From assembly GCA_948678575.1 (NCBI GenBank), contig CAPPGO010000012.1, forward strand, positions 1 to 46,632: a DNA stretch of 46,632 nucleotides, in the 5' to 3' direction. This document shows positions 1 through 8,359 of the stretch, one piece after another. Both the position numbers and the translations under genes were made by a program. The stretch's first letter is position 1. The number at the start of each line of letters is the position of its first letter. The notes below the pieces were generated by a model. That model saw nothing but the letters and a program-made list of their open reading frames with translations, made no database searches and was not told the origin of the DNA. The stretch is from an uncultured Clostridia bacterium (lineage in GTDB: Bacteria; Bacillota; Clostridia; TANB77; CAG-508).

Positions 1-23
1 GCTATCTTTCCGACAGCTTATTT

Positions 24-52
24 AGTATAGCACTTTTATTTTTTAAAGTCAA
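24..52 (-). promoter_or_regulatory. sigma-A promoter reading off the left edge
   Basis: On the minus strand TTGACT (47-52) and TATACT (24-29) are separated by 17 bp, close to the sigma-A consensus. Transcription would start near position 17 and leave the window at once, so the gene it serves is not visible. The last minus-strand bases (11 to 1) read GGAAAGATAGC. This would fit the 7-nt acceptor strand plus T8-A-G-C of a tRNA, but that identification is only a possibility. Confidence 0.6.
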
Positions 53-171
53 CACATTTTTTCAATTTTTTTTAAAAATTTTTAAATATTAAAAATACAT
101 CTCTAAATATTAATTTTTTTCTAGATGTAATTAATTTCTTTTAAGAGATGTTTTATTTACTGATTTAACAC

Positions 172-210
172 AAAAAGAAGTAAAGAACTTACAATTCTTT
201 GCTTCTTTTT
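172..210 (-). terminator. terminator of the coiled-coil gene
   Basis: A 16-bp stem (172-187 pairing with 195-210, one T:G position) lies just past the stop at 221 and is A/T-rich at its base, giving a U-run on the minus transcript. The stretch 1-171 holds only the edge promoter and AT-rich sequence. A loose inverted repeat (97-103 with 145-151) there has no clear role. Confidence 0.65.
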
Positions 211-220
211 ATAAACTCAA

Positions 221-2242
221 TTATATCTCTAAAATTTTAGAACTACTTATATAATCAACAATTCTAGCGATTTCATTTTGCATTGTATCTTTATATTGAT
301 TATTTTCTTCTTCATCGTTTCTTCTGTCATATCCATATTTGTTTAAAAAACGATATGTCTCAATTTCAATTAGTTCTCTTTTAGTTATTCTTTTTACTTC
401 AACTGGAAGATTTTTGTTTTCTCTTTGCTCAATTATGTCTCTAACTTTACTATCTGATATTATAAAATTACGCCTTAACTCATTTTCCATATTTTGAAGA
501 ATATACATATCTTCTTCAACAAGTTCGTCATCTTCATTATCTTCTAAAAACATTTGAATTTCAGCAACTAATTCATGGATACTATAATTATATACTAAAC
601 TCATTTTTTGAGATAATGTTTTTCTGATAGCTTTTTGTCTTATTTCAATTTGCTCCTCTTTTACTTCATCTAATTTATTAGAACCTGTAAAAAATCCTAT
701 AAATCTTTTAAAAGCTCCTTTTTCTTCAAGTATTTCTAAATCTTCTTTTAATTTTTTTAGTTCAGCTTCTCCTCTAACATTTAAAATTGTTTCTGCAATA
801 CCTCTTTTTAATTCGTTTTCTTCAATTATAGTCATTTCTTCAAATCTATTAATTTTAGATTGTCCTACTGAACTCTTTGGATTGTTCAAATAATTAATTA
901 AAGTCCCTACTTGTAAATTAACTTCTGAAATTTTTAAAAGTTTTTCTGATAAATTTTCTCTATCTTCTTCTTCACAAAGTTCTTTTGCTTTTCCTCTTAT
1001 AGCTGTAACTTTGTCTAATAATGTTTCTGTAACTTTTTTCATATCAAAAGCATTATTAAGTGCACTATATGTTGCTCCGATATTTCCTGCTATTTTTGCA
1101 TGATTTTGCTGTTTAGTTATAAGTTTTTTAATATCTTCTATTAATCTCTTTGCTAGAATAATATTTTCATCGCATTCTTTATCAACTGCTTTTGCTATTT
1201 CTTCTAAGCTTCCTTCTTTTAACTTTTCATGTTTCTCTTTGGCTTCTTCTTCATATTTTTTCATTTTTTCTGAATAGTTTTCTTTTAAAACTTTTCTTTC
1301 TGCTTCATACTTCATTTCAAGTTCTTTAAATTCAGCCATTACATATACAGCAATATTTTTCTTCCATTTTGTTATAAAATCTACTGCCATTTTCTTTTCT
1401 TCAAAAATATTAGAATTACTATCTTGTAAATCTGATAATTCAGATTTTATTCTTTCAATGTCTGCTTTGTCAGCTAATTGCTCTGATTCTGGATAGTCTT
1501 TAAAATCTATTTTCTTTTTGATTTCAAGTTCATATTTAGATAATAGTTGTTCTAATTTTCTTATGTTTTCATTATTATTTAAAGTATCTTCATCATAGTT
1601 TATACTTTCTTGTAATTTCTGATTTACAACATCTGCTGATGTTAAAATATAATTATATACAGCTTCTTTTTCTTCAAATGTTAATTCTTGCAAATCTTGT
1701 TTTTCAAGAGTAACACTATATATAGGCAGTTTTCTATTTTCTTCAAATTGTATTTCTTGTGCTTCTTTAAATTCTTTTATCTTTGTAAAAGGAGCAATTA
1801 ATATTTCGGGGGTATCTGTCTCTATTTTTAATGTTTCATCTATATTTATATATGGAACGTCATTGTCACCAATAAAATTTATAATAGTTGGCATATCTAT
1901 TTCTTTATTTTCTGTTGCATGTAAAAAATAATCTATATAAATTTCATTTTTTAATTTTTCAATTTCTGCAAGTGTTGTACCATATACAAAAGACCATGCA
2001 CTATTTTCTTTTGAATAATATGATTTTAACATTATCTCATATATTCTTATCATTGCATCTAAATTTATACGCACACTTTCTCTGTCATAAGAAAATGGTT
2101 GCATATCTTCTGATTTCTTGCTAAGCAAAGCAATGTCTGATTCTCCATTACTAACTAACAATTGATTTATCATTAATTGGTTAGTTTTTCTATATTCTTT
2201 TAAAACTTCAATTTCTTCATCAGTAAATTCAAATTCTATCAT
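221..2242 (-). CDS. unknown 673-aa coiled-coil protein
   Basis: I do not recognise this protein. It is rich in Glu and Lys, with long predicted coiled-coil stretches (about residues 220-410 and 490-560 of the chosen product), no signal peptide and no transmembrane segment, so it is probably cytoplasmic. A short hydrophobic stretch near residue 530 contains RFIGFFTG. The start at 2242 is preferred because GGGGTGAT lies just upstream. A longer reading from ATG at 2281 has no ribosome site, and that ATG falls between the -35 and -10 boxes of the promoter. The gene is monocistronic, with its own promoter and terminator. A structural or scaffold role is conceivable, but nothing in the sequence proves it. 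Confidence 0.75.
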   Translation of the reverse strand: MIEFEFTDEEIEVLKEYRKTNQLMINQLLVSNGESDIALLSKKSEDMQPFSYDRESVRINLDAMIRIYEIMLKSYYSKENSAWSFVYGTTLAEIEKLKNEIYIDYFLHATENKEIDMPTIINFIGDNDVPYINIDETLKIETDTPEILIAPFTKIKEFKEAQEIQFEENRKLPIYSVTLEKQDLQELTFEEKEAVYNYILTSADVVNQKLQESINYDEDTLNNNENIRKLEQLLSKYELEIKKKIDFKDYPESEQLADKADIERIKSELSDLQDSNSNIFEEKKMAVDFITKWKKNIAVYVMAEFKELEMKYEAERKVLKENYSEKMKKYEEEAKEKHEKLKEGSLEEIAKAVDKECDENIILAKRLIEDIKKLITKQQNHAKIAGNIGATYSALNNAFDMKKVTETLLDKVTAIRGKAKELCEEEDRENLSEKLLKISEVNLQVGTLINYLNNPKSSVGQSKINRFEEMTIIEENELKRGIAETILNVRGEAELKKLKEDLEILEEKGAFKRFIGFFTGSNKLDEVKEEQIEIRQKAIRKTLSQKMSLVYNYSIHELVAEIQMFLEDNEDDELVEEDMYILQNMENELRRNFIISDSKVRDIIEQRENKNLPVEVKRITKRELIEIETYRFLNKYGYDRRNDEEENNQYKDTMQNEIARIVDYISSSKILEI

Positions 2243-2271
2243 CTGTATCACCCCATATTTTTCTGAATATA

Positions 2272-2300
2272 ATTTTATCATTACTGTAATTTTTTAGCAA
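2272..2300 (-). promoter_or_regulatory. promoter of the coiled-coil gene
   Basis: TTGCTA (2295-2300) and TAAAAT (2272-2277) are separated by 17 bp on the minus strand. The position supports translation starting at 2242 rather than at the upstream ATG at 2281. Confidence 0.55.
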
Positions 2301-2336
2301 TAAATTTGCAACATTTTTTTAATATTTTTGCAAAAA

Positions 2337-2363
2337 AATCTTAGTACATTTTGTACTAAGATT
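2337..2363 (-). terminator. terminator after the pilin-like gene
   Basis: A perfect 11-bp stem (2337-2347 with 2353-2363) with a 5-nt loop, followed on the minus strand by a run of seven T. It lies 14 bp past the stop codon at 2378. Confidence 0.85.
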
Positions 2364-2377
2364 TTTATAATTATTTT

Positions 2378-4171
2378 TTAATATTCTACTATTATTATTG
2401 GTCTGAAAGTTGTATTTTCACTTGCATCATAATTCTTATTTTGATATGCAAATAATCCAATGCCAGAAGTTTGAGTATAATCTACACCTCTACAAATTAA
2501 CTGTGTAGGTGCTTCCTGTTTATGTCCCCAACTTAAAGTTTCTCTCATACCATCTCCTATAATAGTACTTGCACTTATACTATTTGTATATACAGTTGCA
2601 TATTTAGTTGAAACATTTGTAGAATTAAAATATCCATTGATATTAGGTCCAGCTGAAACTAATTCGCACTTTCCACCTACTAATCCAAATACACCTGTTG
2701 TATTTTTACCCGTTGAGCAATACTCCTTGCTCAAATCAGCATTAGCATAATAACTTGATTTTTTTGTTGGACTTCCACTTCTACCATATTTGCTACAAGT
2801 TAAATATGATACTGCTCCCCATTCTGAATTTTTCATAAGATGTGTATCTATATTGTTTGTATCACTACCAAAAACGCCATCAATTAAAGTTCCACTTGAT
2901 TTTGCAACTGTTGTTCCAAAATATCTATCTCTATAATCACTTTCCATTTTTCTACATAAATCAAAAGCATTTTTTGGAGTAATACTTCCCCAACTTTTTT
3001 TAGCTACTTTAATTGATTTTGGAAAATCTGTTAATGCATTAACCCCATTTTCAGCATTTCCTGTTGGTTCATACTTTGCTATCCAAAAGCCTAAGATTTC
3101 ATTATCCCACTCTCCATTTGCAAAACCACTTGCAACACCATTTTGGAAAGCTGGTGATACTTTATATCCAGTTTCTAATGCTTTTCCTTCTGTTGTAATA
3201 TTAGAAAAATCCGATAAAAATTTTACATCAATGGTTTTATTAGTATTAACTTTATAAGCAAATCGTGGTATCCATACATATACACTACCATCTTTTAATT
3301 TTACATTTGCCCATTTTTGTACACTTTCATCATAATTATACCAATTCTTTTTAGCTTCCTCAGTTATTAAAGCATTTCCACTTTCATCTATTGGTGTCAT
3401 ACCTTCAACTAACAATGGTTTATTTACAATTGTAACTGTGAAATCTACACTTCTTTTTTCTAACTCAGTATTTCTATCATTATCTATTGCAACTATTTGA
3501 TATTTTCCTGATTCTGTAACAGTAATTGTATCAGTATGTGTAAAAACTTTACTACTAATTACTGTTGTATCATTTTTTAAATTACAAGTTATTTTTGTAT
3601 ATTTTTTTTCTAATTTTATATCTGCTTTATTATCATATGTTTGAACAGAACATTCAAGTATTGTATTATTATTAATAACAGGAGCTTGTAAAGATTGTCC
3701 ACCAGTTAAATCATACTGTCTATAATACATAACTTTATCTACTTTTACACCTTCAACGGCTATAACGTTTCTAGTTGAAGGATTTAGCCAAATTCCTACA
3801 TCAAAATTTTCTAATCCTATTTTTTCTGCAATAGCTGTTGTAGTAAAAAATCTATAATTACCAACGATATTGTCTATATCAAACCAACTTTTTAAATTAG
3901 CACTTGATGCTATAACTTCATCTAACACTGCTTTTTCACTAGTGCCTGCATCTGCATATCCTATCCCCATTGTGTTTATATCATTTACAGTATGTTGATC
4001 ACAAAAAACATCTACTTTCTCTTGTAACGCTATCATCTTCGAAACAAAAGCTTGCTCTCTCATACTACTATACGATTCAATTGCTGTATATGTTGTTATC
4101 GTAGCCAGAATCATCATTAAGATTACGGCTGTAACTAGTGATATTAGTGTAATACCTCTTTCGTTTTTCAT
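2378..4171 (-). CDS. pilin-like surface protein with C-terminal SUMF1/C-type-lectin-like domain
   Basis: The N-terminus MKNERGITLISLV is a type IV prepilin leader: a basic stretch, then Gly, then a hydrophobic helix (about residues 6-30). It should be cut after Gly5 by prepilin peptidase and anchored through that helix. Residues about 40-150 form the pilin-like body and about 155-250 look like an Ig-like beta domain. From about residue 265 to the end is a Trp- and Gly-rich domain (VWIPRFAY, GFWIAKYEP, NSEWGAVSYL, GVFGLVGGKCEL, final TFRPIIIVEY) typical of the formylglycine-generating/C-type-lectin-like fold. It probably acts as a binding module rather than an enzyme. The start is supported by GGAGGA at 4189-4184. 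The LRR and RCC1 proteins elsewhere in the window appear to use the same kind of anchor. The exact ligand is unknown. Confidence 0.75.
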   Translation of the reverse strand: MKNERGITLISLVTAVILMMILATITTYTAIESYSSMREQAFVSKMIALQEKVDVFCDQHTVNDINTMGIGYADAGTSEKAVLDEVIASSANLKSWFDIDNIVGNYRFFTTTAIAEKIGLENFDVGIWLNPSTRNVIAVEGVKVDKVMYYRQYDLTGGQSLQAPVINNNTILECSVQTYDNKADIKLEKKYTKITCNLKNDTTVISSKVFTHTDTITVTESGKYQIVAIDNDRNTELEKRSVDFTVTIVNKPLLVEGMTPIDESGNALITEEAKKNWYNYDESVQKWANVKLKDGSVYVWIPRFAYKVNTNKTIDVKFLSDFSNITTEGKALETGYKVSPAFQNGVASGFANGEWDNEILGFWIAKYEPTGNAENGVNALTDFPKSIKVAKKSWGSITPKNAFDLCRKMESDYRDRYFGTTVAKSSGTLIDGVFGSDTNNIDTHLMKNSEWGAVSYLTCSKYGRSGSPTKKSSYYANADLSKEYCSTGKNTTGVFGLVGGKCELVSAGPNINGYFNSTNVSTKYATVYTNSISASTIIGDGMRETLSWGHKQEAPTQLICRGVDYTQTSGIGLFAYQNKNYDASENTTFRPIIIVEY

Positions 4172-4206
4172 ATTATTTAAGGATTCCTCCTTTTTTCTTT
4201 TGAATT

Positions 4207-5010
4207 TTATTCTGCACTTGCTTCTGAATTGTTATAATATTGATTAAAATAATTTTGTAAGAAAGCATCATAATCAAAAGCTTCATGAACTTCTGGTATT
4301 CCGTATTTTACACCAAAAGTTTCAACACTTGCATTTTTTATAACTGCTGGTGTTGCAAATTCTGTAATAGTATCTGGTGTTGAAACAGTAGCTTCTTCAC
4401 CTTCTGCTGTTTCTTCTGGTTTTGCTTCAATTGCAAAAATTTTCTCAACAACATCTAGTCCTTCTATAACTTTTCCAAAAGCTGCATAAGAACCATTTAA
4501 GTTTCTATTTGTATCTAACATAATTTGGAAATGAGCTGATGCTGAATTATTTCCTTGTTCTGTTAAACCAAAATATGCTGAATATTCTTCTCTAAGCATT
4601 GAAACAACACCTTTTTCATGTTTCAATGTATTTTTATCAAATCCGTTTGCAACGAATTCACCATTAATTTGATATTTGCTACCTTCTGCTTCACCACTCA
4701 TTGTTGGTTCAGCTTCTGTTCCATCTGCATTTCTTGTTGCATAGATAGCATTAACATCTTTTCCGTAAAAAGTTTTTCCTGTATAAAATCCTGTCTCAAT
4801 TAAATTAATAAAATTTAATACTGTATTTGGAGCATACTCAGGATATAATTCTATTTTTATATTTCCATAATTTTCAACTTCAAATGTAGCTATTGGATTT
4901 TTTACTTCTTGTGTCTTTGCAAGTACAATATTAACTGTTAAACACCCACAAAGTGCAATTGCTAAAATTGCAATAATTATCCAAATCATTAATTTTGTTT
5001 TGTTCTTCAT
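4207..5010 (-). CDS. membrane-anchored peptidyl-prolyl cis-trans isomerase (cyclophilin)
   Basis: Catalyses proline cis-trans isomerisation, helping extracytoplasmic proteins to fold. An N-terminal hydrophobic segment (residues about 8-31) ends in LCGC, which is not a clean lipobox, so anchoring may be by lipid or by an uncleaved helix. The cyclophilin domain covers residues about 40-205: PNTVLNFINLIETGFYTGK, the SASAHFQIML core and GSYAAFGKVIEGLDVVEKI. A short acidic insertion near residue 200 and a C-terminal tail of about 50 residues follow. It begins after AAGGCGG and lies 16 bp downstream of radA, so it is probably co-transcribed with it. Confidence 0.85.
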   Translation of the reverse strand: MKNKTKLMIWIIIAILAIALCGCLTVNIVLAKTQEVKNPIATFEVENYGNIKIELYPEYAPNTVLNFINLIETGFYTGKTFYGKDVNAIYATRNADGTEAEPTMSGEAEGSKYQINGEFVANGFDKNTLKHEKGVVSMLREEYSAYFGLTEQGNNSASAHFQIMLDTNRNLNGSYAAFGKVIEGLDVVEKIFAIEAKPEETAEGEEATVSTPDTITEFATPAVIKNASVETFGVKYGIPEVHEAFDYDAFLQNYFNQYYNNSEASAE

Positions 5011-5026
5011 TTAAACTTCCGCCTTT

Positions 5027-6388
5027 CTATTTTAAACCTAAATACTTCATAGCATCTATTATGTTCTTTGCGCCTATTATATCTAATTTATATTTTTCTT
5101 TCAATAGTTTTTTATTACTTTCTGGAATTATACAAGTTTTATATCCTAATTTTTCTGCTTCTTTTATTCTTTTTTCAATCATATTAACACTTCTAACTTC
5201 ACCAGTAAGTCCTACTTCGCCAATTGCAACTACATCTTCTTTTATACTTATATTTTTAAAACTTGATGCAACTGCTAACACTGACGCTAAATCCAAAGCT
5301 GGTTCATTAACTCGAATTCCACCAACAATGTTTAAATACACATCTTGATTTCCAAGTTGCATATTTGCTCTTTTTTCAAGTACTGCCATAAGCAAAGTTA
5401 ATCTATTATAATCAATTCCATTCGCATTTCTTCTAGGAATGCCAAAAACACTAAATGTAGTTAATGCTTGAAGCTCTATTAATAATGGTCTTGTTCCTTC
5501 TAAACTAACTGCAATGATAGAACCTGCTGGATTTCCATCTCTTTCTGAAATTAATATAGAAGATGGATTTTTAATTTCTATTAACCCTTTTTCTTCCATT
5601 TCAAACATACCAATTTCATTAGTTGAACCAAATCTATTTTTTACGCCTCTTAAAATTCTATAAGTAAAATATCTTTCGCCCTCTAAATACAAAACTGTAT
5701 CTACCATATGTTCTAATACCCTAGGTCCTGCTATATTTCCATCTTTTGTAACATGTCCAATTATAATTGTTGTAATTTCTTTTTGTTTGCACATTTTCAT
5801 TATTCTTGCAGTAATTTCTCTAACTTGGCTAACACTTCCTGGTGCAGAGGTTATCTCTTCTGAATACATTGTTTGAATTGAATCTATAATAACAAATTTA
5901 GGTAATTCTTTATCTAAACTCACTTCAACATTATCAATATCTGTTTCTGATAAAAAAGATATATTATCATTATCGATTCCAAGCCTATCAGCTCTAAGCT
6001 TTATTTGCTCTGCTGATTCTTCACCAGAAATATATAGTACCTTTCCATTTAAAGCTAAGCTATTGCAAATTTGCAAGATTAAAGTTGATTTTCCAATTCC
6101 AGGTTCTCCTCCCAATAATGTAAGCGAACCATTAACAAAACCACCACCTAAAACTCTGTCTAGTTCTTCAACACCAGTTTTAACCCTAGTAGTTTCTTTT
6201 TTTACAACACTATTTAATTTTACCACTTCTCCTTGTTGTTTTTTTCTATCTTTTGCTGTTGTAGTTTGAATTGCTTTCTCCTCAACAAAAGTATTCCAGG
6301 CTTGGCAAGCAGGACACTTTCCAAGCCATTTACTACTTTCATAACCACATTCATTACAAACAAAAACTGTTGATACTTTCTTTGCCAT
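5027..6388 (-). CDS. radA: DNA repair protein RadA/Sms
   Basis: RadA is a RecA-related hexameric ATPase that promotes branch migration in recombinational repair. All hallmark parts are present: an N-terminal zinc finger with Cys11, Cys14, Cys25 and Cys28; Walker A GGEPGIGKST near residue 95; the RadA-specific KNRFG motif near residue 250; and a C-terminal Lon-protease-like domain (IVGGIRVNEPALDLA onwards). The 453-residue length is normal for the family. The start has AGGAG eight bases upstream. It is followed closely by the cyclophilin gene. The family is certain from the motifs alone. Confidence 0.97.
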   Translation of the reverse strand: MAKKVSTVFVCNECGYESSKWLGKCPACQAWNTFVEEKAIQTTTAKDRKKQQGEVVKLNSVVKKETTRVKTGVEELDRVLGGGFVNGSLTLLGGEPGIGKSTLILQICNSLALNGKVLYISGEESAEQIKLRADRLGIDNDNISFLSETDIDNVEVSLDKELPKFVIIDSIQTMYSEEITSAPGSVSQVREITARIMKMCKQKEITTIIIGHVTKDGNIAGPRVLEHMVDTVLYLEGERYFTYRILRGVKNRFGSTNEIGMFEMEEKGLIEIKNPSSILISERDGNPAGSIIAVSLEGTRPLLIELQALTTFSVFGIPRRNANGIDYNRLTLLMAVLEKRANMQLGNQDVYLNIVGGIRVNEPALDLASVLAVASSFKNISIKEDVVAIGEVGLTGEVRSVNMIEKRIKEAEKLGYKTCIIPESNKKLLKEKYKLDIIGAKNIIDAMKYLGLK

Positions 6389-6451
6389 AATTGCTCCTGT
6401 ATTTTATTATTGTAATCTAATATTATTACATTTTTATGATTTTTTCAAGAT

Positions 6452-8350
6452 TTATATTAATCCTAATTTTTTTAATCTATTAAGTACAATAATATACATT
6501 GCATGGCTCCAAGTAAGTCCTATTACCCAAGCTGGTTTTCTTGCATCATTATTTACTTGTTCACCTAGCAAACCATATTCAGATGCAGAAGTTGTAACAA
6601 AAGAAAAGTTCTCTAATGCCTTTTTATTTTCTCCTGCTTCTAAATTATAACATGCCATCCATAAGTTTGCTATTGGCCATGGATTATATCCACCCATATA
6701 GCAATCTCCTTCATATCTTATATAACCACCTGTATATGTACGAATAGTCATATTTACTCTTTCTATTGTATTTTGAATATTTTTCTCTTTTGGTGTAAAC
6801 ATATTGAATGGTGTAACAATACCAAGCATACTAATATCTATTTTTCTATCAACTGTATTTCTAACATAAGATTTTTTATTATCATCATAAAATTCTCTTA
6901 AACAATATTCTTTTATATCCAACACTAAAACTTCTAATTTTTTAATTTGTTTATTAATTGCCTCAATTTTTAATCTATTATTTTCAAACATGTCTTTTAC
7001 TATATCATATATTTTTAGCATACTATTAAATGCTGCAAATATTGCTGATATTGAATATAAAGATACACCTTCAAATTCTTCCCAAAGGTCATAACTTAAA
7101 GCAAATTTTCCTTTTTTATTAAGTAAGTCATCTATATATTTTTCTAAGTATATCGTTCCATTTTCTAACATTTTTAAATTATTCTTTAAAAAGTTTTTAT
7201 CTTTGCATGATTCATAGTGCATATATGCACCAAATATAACAGAAGCAGTTTCATCTATTTGGTACCCCCAAGCTGGTGCTAATTTTCCATCTGTATAAAA
7301 TCTTTGCTCCCACATACCATTCTTGCTTTGTGTCATTTTACAGAATTTGCTATAAAATTTTTCAGCATCTTCTGACATACCAACAGCATCAAGAGCCTCA
7401 GTAATAAATACTGCATCTCTTGGCCAACAGAATGAATATCGACCACATTTAGTTTTATTTTCATCTACTTCTATTCCAGCTGAAATTCCTCCTGTTATAG
7501 GGTTAGTAACAAGTGGGAATAATAATATACTTCTGTTATAAACTTGTTTAATTCTATCATCAATATTTAATTTATTAATTCCTAGTTTATCATGATCTTT
7601 AACAAATTTTTTCCAATATTTTTTAGTATCTTCTATTTCTTTTTTTATATCTAATTTTCTAAATCTTTCGATTTCATTATCAAGTTCATTAAGTAAACAT
7701 TTTGAATTATTATCATTTATATAAATATATATTGCAATACTTGCACTTTTACCAGCTGGAATTTTAAAATTATAACTTATTGCAGAATTTGATGACATTC
7801 CAATATAATCCTTTCCGCCTATTGTTCCTTCCATAATATTATTTTGTACACCATTAATTTGTACAGAATTTGGAATTTCTTTTGCAAAAGTACATACAGA
7901 ATAATCATGATTATATTGAATTAAAGTATCATTTTTAAAATAACCACAAGTATCGTTATTCAAGTTAGAAAATACCTCTGAATATACTAAAAAATTCAAA
8001 TCAAAATCTATATTACTTTCATTCATTAATTTATAACTTTTAATTAAAACATTTTCTTTAATTGGTACACAATCTGTTTGTAAAACTCTTAAATTGAAAT
8101 ATGTGTTTAAGATTTCTGTTTCTAAAACATTTGTGTTTTCTGCATATTCTTGCATATATGCATTATTAATATCATTATGAAAATAAATCATTGCTGAATC
8201 ATTTATTTTTACACCAACATTAAATCTTTCTATAAATTGTTTATAATCTACTGTTGGACTATATAATCTTAAAAGTTCACCTGTTTTTGAAAAGCTTGCA
8301 GTAACAGTTCTGTTTCCAATTACTGCATCATTAAAATATTTTGTTACCAT
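6452..8350 (-). CDS. GH15 family glucoamylase-type glycoside hydrolase
   Basis: Family GH15 enzymes are inverting alpha-glucosidases (glucoamylases, isomaltose-type glucosidases or trehalases) with an (alpha/alpha)6 barrel. Here an N-terminal beta-sandwich (about residues 1-255) precedes the barrel. Recognisable signatures are CWPRDAVFITEAL near residue 305, YDLWEEFEGVS near 425 with the expected acid glutamate, and GLLGEQVNNDARKP near 595 with the expected base glutamate. There is no signal peptide, so it probably acts on cytoplasmic glucans or oligosaccharides. Start at ATG 8350 after AGGAG. It lies 9 bp downstream of the beta-CASP gene, suggesting one transcript. Substrate cannot be told from sequence. 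Confidence 0.88.
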   Translation of the reverse strand: MVTKYFNDAVIGNRTVTASFSKTGELLRLYSPTVDYKQFIERFNVGVKINDSAMIYFHNDINNAYMQEYAENTNVLETEILNTYFNLRVLQTDCVPIKENVLIKSYKLMNESNIDFDLNFLVYSEVFSNLNNDTCGYFKNDTLIQYNHDYSVCTFAKEIPNSVQINGVQNNIMEGTIGGKDYIGMSSNSAISYNFKIPAGKSASIAIYIYINDNNSKCLLNELDNEIERFRKLDIKKEIEDTKKYWKKFVKDHDKLGINKLNIDDRIKQVYNRSILLFPLVTNPITGGISAGIEVDENKTKCGRYSFCWPRDAVFITEALDAVGMSEDAEKFYSKFCKMTQSKNGMWEQRFYTDGKLAPAWGYQIDETASVIFGAYMHYESCKDKNFLKNNLKMLENGTIYLEKYIDDLLNKKGKFALSYDLWEEFEGVSLYSISAIFAAFNSMLKIYDIVKDMFENNRLKIEAINKQIKKLEVLVLDIKEYCLREFYDDNKKSYVRNTVDRKIDISMLGIVTPFNMFTPKEKNIQNTIERVNMTIRTYTGGYIRYEGDCYMGGYNPWPIANLWMACYNLEAGENKKALENFSFVTTSASEYGLLGEQVNNDARKPAWVIGLTWSHAMYIIVLNRLKKLGLI

Positions 8351-8359
8351 TTATATCTC

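Noticed and set aside
2243..2281. Start of the coiled-coil gene at 2281
   Set aside because: No ribosome site, and it lies between the promoter boxes.
2378..4171. Diversity-generating retroelement in the window
   Set aside because: No reverse transcriptase gene and no second copy of the 3' end; only the fold is suggestive.
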